From assembly GCA_017550645.1 (NCBI GenBank), contig JAFZOI010000013.1, forward strand, positions 1 through 64,000: DNA of 64,000 nucleotides, written 5' to 3'. This DNA is from Oscillospiraceae bacterium. Lineage in GTDB: Bacteria > Bacillota > Clostridia > Oscillospirales > Oscillospiraceae. The notes beneath the pieces are model-generated. The model did no database searches and had not been told where the DNA came from. It was given only the letters and a program-made list of their open reading frames with translations. The translations under genes were made by a program, and so were the position numbers. Below are positions 16,673-25,028 of the stretch, piece by piece. Within the stretch, counting starts at the first letter, position 1. Every line of letters starts with the position of its first letter.

Positions 16673-18175
16673 ATGCTCACTACATGCAAGAGATTTGACG
16701 CCGAGGTCGTCGTCTGCGGCGGAGGCTGCTCCGGCTTTACGGCGGCTCTCGCGGCCGCGCGCGCCGGGAAGCGCACCATGCTCCTTGAGATGCGCGAGTC
16801 GCTCGGCGGGCTCTTTACCAACGGATACATCACCGGCGCCGCCGGCTGCATCGACGGGCTCGGAAAGGAGCTCTACGACCGCATGGAAAAGGACGGCGAC
16901 GTCACCGTCAAGGGCCATCAGCCCGTCATCGAGCCAGAAAAGGGCAAGGTCATGATGGAGCAGCTCCTGCTCAAAGCCGGCTGCCGCATCCTCTACGGCG
17001 CGCACGCCGTCGACTGCGAGGTCGAGGACAAAAAGATCACGAAGGTCATCTGCTACTGTAAGTCCGGCAAGATCGAGATAACCGGAAAAGTCTTTATCGA
17101 CGCCACAGGCGACGCGGACCTCGCCTTTGCTGCCGGCGTTCCGACCGAAGTCAGCGATCCGGAATACCTCGGGCTCAATTCCGCCGCGACGATGGGCTTC
17201 AGGCTCAGCTACGTAAACGTCGAGGAATACCAGCAGGCCAGCCGCGAGTATACGGTCACGCATCCCGACGGACCGCACAGGAACCTTCTCATAGCCAAGG
17301 AATACGAGGCGCTCGCCAACGGCGATATACGTGAGATACTCAGCGGCGGATTTATCATCTTCGAGCTCCCCGTCGGGCGCGACCGCACCTGCACAGACGT
17401 CTCGCTCGACGCGACGCATACCTACGACACGCACGGCGACGACGTCGTCGACCTCACGCGTCAGATCGTCGATCAGCACAGTAAGGTACTGGAATTCGTC
17501 GCTTTTCTGAAAAAGTACGTACCCGGCTATGAAAACGCCGTGCTCTCCAACTTCGCGCCGATGAACGGCGTGCGCGACTCGCGCAGGATAATCGGCGAGT
17601 ACATACTCAAGTCCGAGGACCTCGCCGCCGCTCGCAAATTCGACGACGGCATCGCGCAGTTCTGCGAGCCGTTCGACACACACGTCCCGACTCCCGGCAC
17701 GCAGACGGCCATTCGCCATATCCACGCGAAGGCTCCCATCGAGCCCGCCATCTGCCGCCCGATGCAGGACGCGAAGGACCGCATGCTCCACCCGTTCGTG
17801 ACGCCCGACCTCGACACGTGGGAGGTCCGCACGAATCCGAAGGAGTACGCCGAGATCCCCTACCGCTCCCTTGTTGCCGCGGGAATAGACAATCTGCTCG
17901 CGGTCGGCCGCTGCTACTCGGCGGACTTTCACGCCATCTGCGCGACGCGCATAATCGGCACGAGCATGAGCATGGGTCAGGCCGGCGGCACCGCCGCGGC
18001 CATGGCGATAGACGCGGGCTGCGCTCTGCGCGACCTCGACGGCGCCGCGCTCAAGCAGCAGCTCATCAAGGACGGCTGCAATCTTCATCAGCCGCCCGTC
18101 GGCTACTGGGCGCAGGTCCGCGAGAGCAAGAACGAGCCGAGGATAGTCGCCGATATGGCCGTCGTCACGCCCTGA
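16673..18175 (+). CDS. FAD-dependent oxidoreductase (FAD_oxidored family)
   Basis: This 500-aa flavoprotein starts with EVVVCGGGCSGFTAALAAAR (FAD-binding GxGxxG) and contains LLEMRESLGGLFTNGY, VFIDATGDADLAFAAG and the C-terminal FAD contact GRCYSADFHA. It belongs to the same family as the protein at 12925-14139 but is about 100 residues longer. The ATG at 16673 has GGAGG 7 bases upstream; the in-frame ATG at 16535 would overlap the preceding terminator and is rejected. It probably shares a pathway with the upstream URO-D-like protein. The substrate is unknown. Confidence 0.85.
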   Translation: MLTTCKRFDAEVVVCGGGCSGFTAALAAARAGKRTMLLEMRESLGGLFTNGYITGAAGCIDGLGKELYDRMEKDGDVTVKGHQPVIEPEKGKVMMEQLLLKAGCRILYGAHAVDCEVEDKKITKVICYCKSGKIEITGKVFIDATGDADLAFAAGVPTEVSDPEYLGLNSAATMGFRLSYVNVEEYQQASREYTVTHPDGPHRNLLIAKEYEALANGDIREILSGGFIIFELPVGRDRTCTDVSLDATHTYDTHGDDVVDLTRQIVDQHSKVLEFVAFLKKYVPGYENAVLSNFAPMNGVRDSRRIIGEYILKSEDLAAARKFDDGIAQFCEPFDTHVPTPGTQTAIRHIHAKAPIEPAICRPMQDAKDRMLHPFVTPDLDTWEVRTNPKEYAEIPYRSLVAAGIDNLLAVGRCYSADFHAICATRIIGTSMSMGQAGGTAAAMAIDAGCALRDLDGAALKQQLIKDGCNLHQPPVGYWAQVRESKNEPRIVADMAVVTP

Positions 18176-18198
18176 AAAACATCGTAAATAGCATAAAG

Positions 18199-18227
18199 AA
18201 GACCCGCCGAAGATCTCGGCGGGTCTT
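18199..18227. terminator. Bidirectional intrinsic terminator
   Basis: A 12-bp stem (18199-18210 with 18216-18227) with a 5-base loop is followed by T-rich sequence. It separates the convergent FAD oxidoreductase (plus) and MATE (minus) genes. Confidence 0.82.
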
Positions 18228-18245
18228 TTCTTGTCCTGATATGCG

Positions 18246-19646
18246 TTATTGTTCAGTGAGCAGCTTGCGCCTTCGCCAGTGGTTCGAGTAGAAATACGCC
18301 ATGTCGATGACAACGGGCGCAATGCGCGCGAGGGCGTTGCCGTAGAAATACCCGTACACGCCCATATGGAACACCTGCGCGAGCACGACGCTTATGCCTA
18401 TCCTGAGCACGACGCCGTCTATGATGCCGATAAGGAAGCTGAGATTCGCATTTCCGTCGCCCGTTATCATGGCGCCGTAGGGACCCATGAAAGCAGACAG
18501 GAAGAAAGCCCAGCAGTTTATGCGCATGAAATCGACGCTGTAATCGAGGACCTTTTCGACGACCTCCGGCTGGATGTCTTTATTGATGAAAAACTTGAAT
18601 ATGGTCCGTGGCATCGTCAGTCCGACGGCTATGTTCGCGGCGGCCACGATGAGCGCGACCACGAGAGCCCTGTAAACGATCTTTTTCGCGCGGTCGTACT
18701 TTCTCGCGCCGAGGTTCTGCCCTATCATCGCCGCGGCGCCGGTATCGACGCTGACCGTTATGAGGTTCGAAAGACGCAGTATCTTGTTGCCTATGCTGTT
18801 CGTCGCAGACTCCGCGAGGCCGAAGGCGTTGATCTGCCTGATGCAGTAGAGCATCGAGATGTTGATGAGGCCGGACTGAAGCGCCTTCGGGATGCCGAGA
18901 CGGAGAATGACCTTGAGCGGCTCCTTATGCAGCTTGAAGCTCGACAGCTTGAAGTCAAAGCCCATCTGCTCCCTGTGGCGGTACATGTAGACCGCCGAGG
19001 CAACAAACGAGAACGCCTGCGCAATGACGGTCGCGAGCGCCGTGCCGAGCGAGGCCATATGGAACCACGCGACGAAAATGACGTCGAGGATGATGTTGCT
19101 GATAGCGGCGATGGTCACGAAGAGCAGCGGACGCTTCGACTCTCCCATGCCGCGCAAGACGCTCGTGACGGCGTTGTAGCCGTATACGAACGGGATGCCG
19201 AGGCAGGTGACTATCATATAGTTACGCGCCTCGCTCATGGCCTCGGCCGGGGTCTTGAGAAGATTTAGGAACCAGCCCGTAAAGCACGTGCAGACGACGC
19301 CCAGCACGACGCTGGCCGCAAGCATTATGGTCATCAGCGTACCTATCGCCTGCTTGGTCCTCTCCTCGTCCTTCGCTCCCGCGAGCTGAGCGACGTAAAC
19401 CTGCCCAGCGGCGGCAAAGCCGATGCCGAGCATGGAAAGGAAGTTCGCTATCTCGCCGCCAGTCGAAGTGCCGACGGTGCCGACCGCGCCGGCGAAGCGG
19501 CCTATGACGATAAGGTCGACCGTATTGTACGCCTGCTGGATAACGTTCGCCAGCAGGAGCGGGATGGAGAACTTAATGAGCGTTATAAAGATATTGCCCT
19601 CTGTGAGGTCGGACCCTACCTTGTTTTTCGCCGTGAGACTGCTCAT
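18246..19646 (-). CDS. MATE-family efflux transporter
   Basis: This 466-aa integral membrane protein has about twelve hydrophobic helices and the two-fold pattern of the MATE family. The first lobe starts LIKFSIPLLLANVIQQAYNTVDLIVIGRF and the second around PKALQSGLINISMLY. Family members export cationic or aromatic small molecules in exchange for Na+ or H+. The gene lies 46 bases after the second MoaF-like gene and is the last of the minus-strand unit that starts with the glycyl radical enzyme. Export of that enzyme's product or of a toxic precursor is a plausible inference. Confidence 0.9.
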   Translation of the reverse strand: MSSLTAKNKVGSDLTEGNIFITLIKFSIPLLLANVIQQAYNTVDLIVIGRFAGAVGTVGTSTGGEIANFLSMLGIGFAAAGQVYVAQLAGAKDEERTKQAIGTLMTIMLAASVVLGVVCTCFTGWFLNLLKTPAEAMSEARNYMIVTCLGIPFVYGYNAVTSVLRGMGESKRPLLFVTIAAISNIILDVIFVAWFHMASLGTALATVIAQAFSFVASAVYMYRHREQMGFDFKLSSFKLHKEPLKVILRLGIPKALQSGLINISMLYCIRQINAFGLAESATNSIGNKILRLSNLITVSVDTGAAAMIGQNLGARKYDRAKKIVYRALVVALIVAAANIAVGLTMPRTIFKFFINKDIQPEVVEKVLDYSVDFMRINCWAFFLSAFMGPYGAMITGDGNANLSFLIGIIDGVVLRIGISVVLAQVFHMGVYGYFYGNALARIAPVVIDMAYFYSNHWRRRKLLTEQ

Positions 19647-19692
19647 GTGGTATTACTGTCCTTTACATAAGAGCATGCGCGAAAAGCGTTTA

Positions 19693-20520
19693 TCAGAAAA
19701 TCGTCGTCGGATCGGCGTATTTGCCCACAGCGCCGATGCAGGCGCTGGAGAGATGGCCGTGTCCCGCGCTGTAGAAGCAGCCGACGTCGTGCATCTGGTT
19801 GAGATCCATGAGGAACAGCGCCTGCACGCCGCCCTGACGCTCCTCGACGAAGCTGAATACGTAGATATTGTCCCTGATCTTGATATAGTCCGCAGGATTC
19901 GACGCCATCCACGCGCCGCCGGCGGTCAGATTTGTGTATGTGTAGAAAAGGTTGCTGTTATAGATATGCTTCTGGAGAATCGAGTCGGGATCGTATGACC
20001 ATTCTATGGCTTTACCGACCATCTCCGTCGTGAAGCCGTGCAGCTCCCCGCCCTCGAAGTCGCCGTCAAATCTGCCGAAGAAAAACTCGCGGCCTACGTC
20101 GATATTCGTGTACTCAGTTCCGACGTGCGCGTCGCATACTGTGCCGCAGCCGGTCTTCGTATCGGCGATGAGCGTCACCTGACGGGACGTCGCGTAGCCC
20201 GGAACGAGGAAGTTGACGAGGTATATCTCGCCGTCGAGCGTCTTGACGTTGCAGTAGCAGGTCTTGTCGGGTTCACCGCGCTCGGAGAACCCGAGCTCGT
20301 TGAGCGCTTTAAACGAAAAGCCGTAGTCGCGCTCTTCGCAGCGCAGATAAAAGTCTCTGCCGACGAGAGCGTCCGTATCGGCCGGGCAGTAAATGCCCTT
20401 CATCGTCCTCGTATGCGCGTACTGCGCGGGATCGAAGCCCGCGGCGACGGTCTTGACTATATCTTCCTTTGTGGTATCCACCTTGAAGTATCTGTAAAAT
20501 CTCTTGACCTTGTGCTTCAT
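19693..20520 (-). CDS. MoaF-like (calycin-fold) protein, copy 2
   Basis: This 275-aa protein is a close paralogue of the protein encoded immediately upstream (20557-21378); long blocks are identical, such as KTCYCNVKTLD and VNFLVPGYATSRQ. The N-terminal half resembles the MoaF N-terminal lipocalin-like domain. The second half (GAWMASNPADYIKIRDNIY, FSFVEERQGGVQ, MHDVGC) resembles the MoaF C-terminal domain. MoaF was named from a molybdenum cofactor cluster, but its reaction is unproven, and no molybdenum cofactor gene is here. The calycin fold also includes phenolic acid decarboxylases, so a small-molecule-binding or lyase role is possible. The gap to the upstream copy is 36 bases. Confidence 0.65.
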   Translation of the reverse strand: MKHKVKRFYRYFKVDTTKEDIVKTVAAGFDPAQYAHTRTMKGIYCPADTDALVGRDFYLRCEERDYGFSFKALNELGFSERGEPDKTCYCNVKTLDGEIYLVNFLVPGYATSRQVTLIADTKTGCGTVCDAHVGTEYTNIDVGREFFFGRFDGDFEGGELHGFTTEMVGKAIEWSYDPDSILQKHIYNSNLFYTYTNLTAGGAWMASNPADYIKIRDNIYVFSFVEERQGGVQALFLMDLNQMHDVGCFYSAGHGHLSSACIGAVGKYADPTTIF

Positions 20521-20556
20521 CGACTGCGCTCCTTTCCGAATATCAGTCCGAAACGA

Positions 20557-21378
20557 TCAGAATATCGTGAGGATATCGGCCTTCTTGCCGACCGCGCCGA
20601 CGCAGGAACTGGAGAGATGGCCGTGCCCGGCTCCGTAGAAGCAGCCGACGTCGTGCATCCTGTCGAGGTCGATTAGGAAGATGGCCTGCACGCCGCCCTG
20701 ACGCTCCTCGACGAAGCTGAAGAGGAAAAGATTGTCTCTGATCTTCACATAGTCCGCGGGGTTGGTCGCGAGCCATGCGCCCTGAGCGGTCATGGCGCCG
20801 TAAGTGTAGTAGAGGTTGCTGTTATAGATATGCTTGATGGCCATGACGTTGGGGCCGTAGCTCCACTCGATGGCGGTGCCGACGAGCTCGTTTGTAAAGC
20901 CGTGCAGCTCGCCGCCCTCGTAGTCGCCGTCAAAGCGGCCGAAGAAGAAGTCGCGGCCGACGTCTATCGCCTGATACTCCGTTCCGACGTGGGCATCGAC
21001 GACGGTGCCGCAGCCGGACTTCGTGTCGGCGATCATGGTTATCTGGCGGGAGGTCGCGTAGCCGGGAACGAGGAAATTTACGAAATAGACCTCGTTGTCG
21101 AGGGTCTTGACGTTGCAGTAGCAGGTCTTGTCGGGCTCGCCGAGCTCGGAGAAGACGACCTCGTTTATCCCCTTGAAGGAGAAGCCGTAGTCGCGCTCCT
21201 CGCAGCGCAGATAGAGGTCTTTGCCGACGAAGGCGTCGGAGTCGGGCGGAGTATACGCGCCGGAAAACGGCGATTTGCGGTCTCTGACGTGGTCAAAGCC
21301 CTCGGCGACGGTCTTTTCGATCTCTTCTCTGGTGGCCTCGGTCTTAAAGTACCTGTACCATCTCTTCTTGTTCTGCAT
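20557..21378 (-). CDS. MoaF-like (calycin-fold) protein, copy 1
   Basis: This 273-aa protein has the same two-domain layout as its downstream paralogue. Conserved in both are LRCEERDYGFSFK, GEPDKTCYCNVKTLD, CGTV then DAHVGTEY, FFFGRFDGD, EGGELHGFT and the C-terminal GHGHLSS stretch. The invariant Cys, His and Glu/Asp residues are candidates for a catalytic or ligand site. An AAGGAGGT ribosome site precedes the ATG. The gene follows the glycyl radical enzyme by 57 bases with no terminator, so the two are probably made together. A tandem duplication created the pair. The MoaF assignment is by pattern recall and should be tested by profile search. Confidence 0.67.
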   Translation of the reverse strand: MQNKKRWYRYFKTEATREEIEKTVAEGFDHVRDRKSPFSGAYTPPDSDAFVGKDLYLRCEERDYGFSFKGINEVVFSELGEPDKTCYCNVKTLDNEVYFVNFLVPGYATSRQITMIADTKSGCGTVVDAHVGTEYQAIDVGRDFFFGRFDGDYEGGELHGFTNELVGTAIEWSYGPNVMAIKHIYNSNLYYTYGAMTAQGAWLATNPADYVKIRDNLFLFSFVEERQGGVQAIFLIDLDRMHDVGCFYGAGHGHLSSSCVGAVGKKADILTIF

Positions 21379-21435
21379 GACGGGACCTCCTTAACGAATG
21401 TATGTGAGTTTAATTAAAAACGGTTTAACGGCGCG

Positions 21436-23922
21436 TCACATGGACTGCTCCGTGCGGGTTATGAAGTCGTCCTGCGTCTTCTTGTCGAGCGAGACGAAGT
21501 AGGTCGAGAACCCGGCTATGCGCACGACGAGGTCCTGATACTCGGTCGGCTTGGCCTGCGCCTCATGGAGCTGGTCGGAGGACACGACGTTGAACTGGAC
21601 CTGCATGCCGCCGAGCATGAAGTAGGTCGCGATGAGCTGGCGGAGCTTCATGGCGCCCTCGTCGCCCTCGACGCTCTTGGGTGAGAAGCGGATATTGAGC
21701 TGGTCGCCGTTGGTGAGCGTGCTCTGCGGGAGCTTCGCGGCGCTGCGGATGTACGCGGTCGGGCCGTTCTTATCAAGGCCCTGACGGGAGCTTATCGCAT
21801 CGGCGAGAGGCTCGCCCGCCTTGCGCCCGTCGGGAGTCGCGGCGGTGGTCGCGCCGGAATAGATGTGGGCGGTCATCGTGAACGTGCCGCCGGAATAGTT
21901 GCCGCGCGGGCCGGTCTCCTTGCTCATGATATCGGCGAACTTGCCGAGCGCCCACGAAGCGAGATCGTCGACCTCATCTATGTCGTTGCCGTAGTGCGGG
22001 ACGGCGTTGATTATCGTCTGGCGGAGGTCCTCGTAGCCCTCCCAGTCGGCCTCGAGCGCGTCGTAGAGCTCACGCAGGGAGACGGTCTTATCGTCGAAGC
22101 AGAGCTTCTTTATCGTCATAAGGCTGTCGCCGACGTTCGCCGTGCCGATGGCGGTCAGGCCGCAACGGTTGTGCTTGGCGCCGCCCTCGGTAACGTCCTT
22201 GCCGGACTCAAGGCATCCTTCGATCATCGAGGATGCGACGACGCACGGGAAGTAATGCGAGTATACCATCTCGAAGGTATTGGAATAGGAGACGGACCAA
22301 TCGAGAGCGTTCTGCATCTGCGCCTCGAATGCGGCCTTGAACTCGTCAAAGCTCTCGTATTCGTAGAGCTTCTTGCAGGGCAGTCCGACCTTACCGGAAC
22401 GCTTGTTCACGCCGCCGTTTATGGTCATGACGACCATATTGACCATGTTCCAGATGGACTCGCGCCCGGTCATGCCGCAGGCGGGCCACTCGTTGCCCGT
22501 ACCGGCGGGCTCAACACATCCGACGATGCTGTAATCCCTCGCCTCTTCAATGGAAAAGCCGAGCTTGTCGAGCATCATGGGGACGATAAGATCGTCGTTT
22601 TGGAACTGAGGGATGCCGCCGCAGCGCTTGCTCGACTCGATGCCGAGGCGCCACACGTCGTCAGGCGTGGTCTTGCAGATGCGCAGGGCGACCGTCGGAT
22701 CGGGGAAGCCCATCCTGCCGTATGTCTGCAGGAGCTTGCGCGTGGCGGCGTTGGAGCCGTCCGTGCCGTCGGGCTTCATGCCGCCGAGCGTCAGCGCGAT
22801 GCCGGCGGTCGGCGTGAGGCCGTTATAGATGGAGTTATAAAGGTTCTTGCCGTTGGCCTTGAGGTCGATGACCTTGCTGTTGGAGGCAAAGGACGGGAGC
22901 ACGATTATATCGCTCAGGCGGAGAATAAAAGCGTCGGAGTATTCCTGCGCCTGCTCGTCGGTTATCTGCCCTGCCGCGAGCTCGGCCTCGAGAAGATAAC
23001 CGACGTATTGATCGACGCGGCCGATGGACTGGCCGTGCTGCTGAGCGTCGGTCGAGAGCATGAGCTGATAAAGGATGATGGCCTGCAGACCCTCCCAGAA
23101 CGTTCTGGCGGGCTTATCCATGATCCAGTCAAGAGACTCGGCCATGCGCAGAAGTTCTTCCCGGCGCTCGCCTATCGCGTCCTGAGCCTTATCGCGGCAC
23201 GCCTCGGCGTATCTCTTGGCAAGAAGTATCGCCGCATCGCATACGCGGAGGATGGCATAGTAGAATATATGCTTCTTTGCGTCGTCGCCGAAGACCTTGC
23301 CCTTCATGGCGTCGATCTTTTCAAGGACCTGACGGCGCACCTCGCCGAAGCCGACGTTAACGACCTTGTTGAAGTTGCCTATGTAGTGCCCCTGCGCGAT
23401 TCCGGAGACGCCCATGGCCATCGCGCCGGTCCTCGTCATGTTGAGGATGCAGCCGTTGCCGGCGGCCTCCCAGAAATCTTCGGTCAGAGCGCCCGTCACC
23501 ATCTTTGTGAGGGTCTTGTCCTTCCAGTATTCGTACGCGTCGCGCAGTACATCGCGCTGCTCGTCGCTCATGTAGATCGATCCCTCGGTCTGCCACGCCT
23601 CCTTGAAGGCCTCCTCGTCGTCGACGACGGACGGGATCCACTTGCAGTCCCATTCTACATAGGGGCTCAGGCAGCGCTGCTCGGGACCGGGCACGCCGAC
23701 GAAGATATCGTCGTCGAAGACCTTGATCTCGCGCTTTTCGACCCAATTATAGAGGGCGTTAGCGCGCTTGAGCATGGGCCACTCATTCTCATGGGCTTTG
23801 TAATAATCGGTATAAAGCTTGGTGCGCTCCGTGTTTATGGTCATGTATTTTCCGGAGGTAAAGGCGTCGCGTCTGGCGCGGATGGCTCTGATCCGGTCGG
23901 ACATCGGAACGAATTGGAACAT
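21436..23922 (-). CDS. Glycyl radical enzyme (pyruvate formate-lyase superfamily), substrate unknown
   Basis: This 828-aa protein has the length and both signatures of glycyl radical enzymes. The active-site loop is SIVGCVEPAGTGNEW, with thiyl Cys469 and general-base candidate Glu471. The C-terminal radical loop is VVRIAGFSTYF, with Gly804 as the radical site. The C-x-E arrangement is that of the eliminase branch (diol/glycerol dehydratase, choline TMA-lyase, hydroxyproline dehydratase), whereas pyruvate formate-lyase has adjacent cysteines. The GTGNEWPACG residues after the loop do not match any characterised member I can recall, so the substrate is open. It is preceded by AAGGAGG. It heads an operon with two MoaF-like genes and a MATE gene, and its activase is divergent. 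Confidence 0.92.
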   Translation of the reverse strand: MFQFVPMSDRIRAIRARRDAFTSGKYMTINTERTKLYTDYYKAHENEWPMLKRANALYNWVEKREIKVFDDDIFVGVPGPEQRCLSPYVEWDCKWIPSVVDDEEAFKEAWQTEGSIYMSDEQRDVLRDAYEYWKDKTLTKMVTGALTEDFWEAAGNGCILNMTRTGAMAMGVSGIAQGHYIGNFNKVVNVGFGEVRRQVLEKIDAMKGKVFGDDAKKHIFYYAILRVCDAAILLAKRYAEACRDKAQDAIGERREELLRMAESLDWIMDKPARTFWEGLQAIILYQLMLSTDAQQHGQSIGRVDQYVGYLLEAELAAGQITDEQAQEYSDAFILRLSDIIVLPSFASNSKVIDLKANGKNLYNSIYNGLTPTAGIALTLGGMKPDGTDGSNAATRKLLQTYGRMGFPDPTVALRICKTTPDDVWRLGIESSKRCGGIPQFQNDDLIVPMMLDKLGFSIEEARDYSIVGCVEPAGTGNEWPACGMTGRESIWNMVNMVVMTINGGVNKRSGKVGLPCKKLYEYESFDEFKAAFEAQMQNALDWSVSYSNTFEMVYSHYFPCVVASSMIEGCLESGKDVTEGGAKHNRCGLTAIGTANVGDSLMTIKKLCFDDKTVSLRELYDALEADWEGYEDLRQTIINAVPHYGNDIDEVDDLASWALGKFADIMSKETGPRGNYSGGTFTMTAHIYSGATTAATPDGRKAGEPLADAISSRQGLDKNGPTAYIRSAAKLPQSTLTNGDQLNIRFSPKSVEGDEGAMKLRQLIATYFMLGGMQVQFNVVSSDQLHEAQAKPTEYQDLVVRIAGFSTYFVSLDKKTQDDFITRTEQSM

Positions 23923-23938
23923 GGTCGTGCCTCCTTAC

Positions 23939-23960
23939 TTGATTTCTTATAATAAATCAA
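23939..23960. promoter_or_regulatory. Inverted repeat, candidate operator of the glycyl radical enzyme gene
   Basis: TTGATTT (23939-23945) is repeated in inverse as AAATCAA (23954-23960) with 8 bases between. It lies between the minus-strand -10 element and the start codon, where a repressor or regulator could act. Confidence 0.4.
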
Positions 23961-23963
23961 TCT

Positions 23964-23993
23964 ATTATAACTCAGCTTATATTAAAAGTGCAA
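23964..23993 (-). promoter_or_regulatory. Sigma-A promoter of the glycyl radical enzyme operon
   Basis: On the minus strand TTGCAC (23993-23988) and a perfect TATAAT (23969-23964) are 18 bases apart. The start codon is at 23922. Confidence 0.6.
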
Positions 23994-24001
23994 TACGGTT
24001 A

Positions 24002-24030
24002 TTGAAAAAGCGCTCTATATTTTGTATTAT
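24002..24030 (+). promoter_or_regulatory. Sigma-A promoter of the activase operon
   Basis: TTGAAA (24002-24007) and TATTAT (24025-24030) are 17 bases apart, 25 bases before the activase start at 24056. It is arranged back to back with the glycyl radical enzyme promoter. Confidence 0.6.
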
Positions 24031-24055
24031 ATAAGAAAAACGAACGGAGCTTCGC

Positions 24056-25009
24056 ATGGATAAAAAGCTGACCGGAAAAACGTACGATATTCAGGGCTTT
24101 TCCGTCCACGACGGGCCCGGCATACGCACGACGGTGTTCCTCAAGGGATGCCCGCTGCGCTGCCCGTGGTGCCACAGCCCGGAGTCGCAGCAATTCAAGA
24201 CCGAGCTCAACTGGATGAAGATACGCTGTCTCGGGCTGGATAAGTGCGGCAAATGCCTCGGCGTATGTCCGCACGGGTGCGTATCCGAGGGGCCGGAGGA
24301 CACGGACGCGGCCGGCGCGCCCATACGCTACCCGAAGGTCGACAAGACCCTCTGCGACGAATGCGGGAAGTGCGCCGAAGCGTGTAAGGCAGAAGCTCTC
24401 TACATGTGCGGCGACGACAAGAGCATCGACGAGGTCATGTACCGTCTCCTGCGGGACAAGCCCTTCTTCGACACGTCCGGAGGCGGCGTCACGGTATCGG
24501 GCGGCGAGTGCCTCTCGCAGCCGGATTTCACGTTCGAGCTCCTACGCCGCTGCAAGGAGGCGGGCATAAGCACCGCCGTCGACACGACCGGCTTCGTCAA
24601 ATGGGAGGTCATCGACCGCGTCCTTCCCTATACGGACCTTTTCCTCTACGATCTCAAATGCATGGACAGCAAACTGCACGAGCAGGTCATCGGCGTTCCA
24701 AACGAGCTCATTCTCGATAACTGCCGCAGGATAGGCGAAAGCGGCGGAAAGCTCCAAATACGCATTCCGACGATACCGCTTTTCAACGACACTGTGGAAA
24801 ACATGGAGAAGACGGGCGCATTCCTCAACGGATTCCGTGAAGCTGTCGAGCTTATCCAGCTTCTTCCCTACCACACGCTCGGAGTTTCGAAATACGATCG
24901 GCTCCTCAGAAATGAGAAGATATTTGTTGCCGAGCCGCCGAGCGACGCAAAGATGGAAAAGCTCCGCGCAGTTCTCGCCCTACAGGGCTATATCGTTATA
25001 ATCCACTGA
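24056..25009 (+). CDS. Glycyl radical enzyme activating enzyme (radical SAM)
   Basis: This 317-aa radical SAM protein has the CxxxCxxC motif in GCPLRCPWCHSPE (Cys32, Cys36, Cys39). A ferredoxin-like insert carries two further cysteine sets (Cys64, 67, 71, 75 and Cys100, 103, 106, 110), the layout of activases for glycyl radical dehydratases and decarboxylases; PFL activase lacks the insert. SGGGVTVSGGE is the SAM-binding GGE region. It abstracts the Gly hydrogen of its partner enzyme using S-adenosylmethionine. The only glycyl radical enzyme in the window is divergent from it, 133 bases away, so they form a pair. It begins a plus-strand operon continuing with redox genes. Confidence 0.93.
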   Translation: MDKKLTGKTYDIQGFSVHDGPGIRTTVFLKGCPLRCPWCHSPESQQFKTELNWMKIRCLGLDKCGKCLGVCPHGCVSEGPEDTDAAGAPIRYPKVDKTLCDECGKCAEACKAEALYMCGDDKSIDEVMYRLLRDKPFFDTSGGGVTVSGGECLSQPDFTFELLRRCKEAGISTAVDTTGFVKWEVIDRVLPYTDLFLYDLKCMDSKLHEQVIGVPNELILDNCRRIGESGGKLQIRIPTIPLFNDTVENMEKTGAFLNGFREAVELIQLLPYHTLGVSKYDRLLRNEKIFVAEPPSDAKMEKLRAVLALQGYIVIIH

Positions 25010-25028
25010 TCCGAAAGGAGTTCAAGAT

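Noticed and set aside
16547..18322. 591-codon minus-strand frame opposite the second FAD oxidoreductase
   Set aside because: Antisense frame kept open by the codon bias of the real gene; the composition is unnatural and no domain is seen.
21865..23952. 695-codon plus-strand frame opposite the glycyl radical enzyme
   Set aside because: Antisense shadow of a gene with both catalytic signatures on the minus strand.
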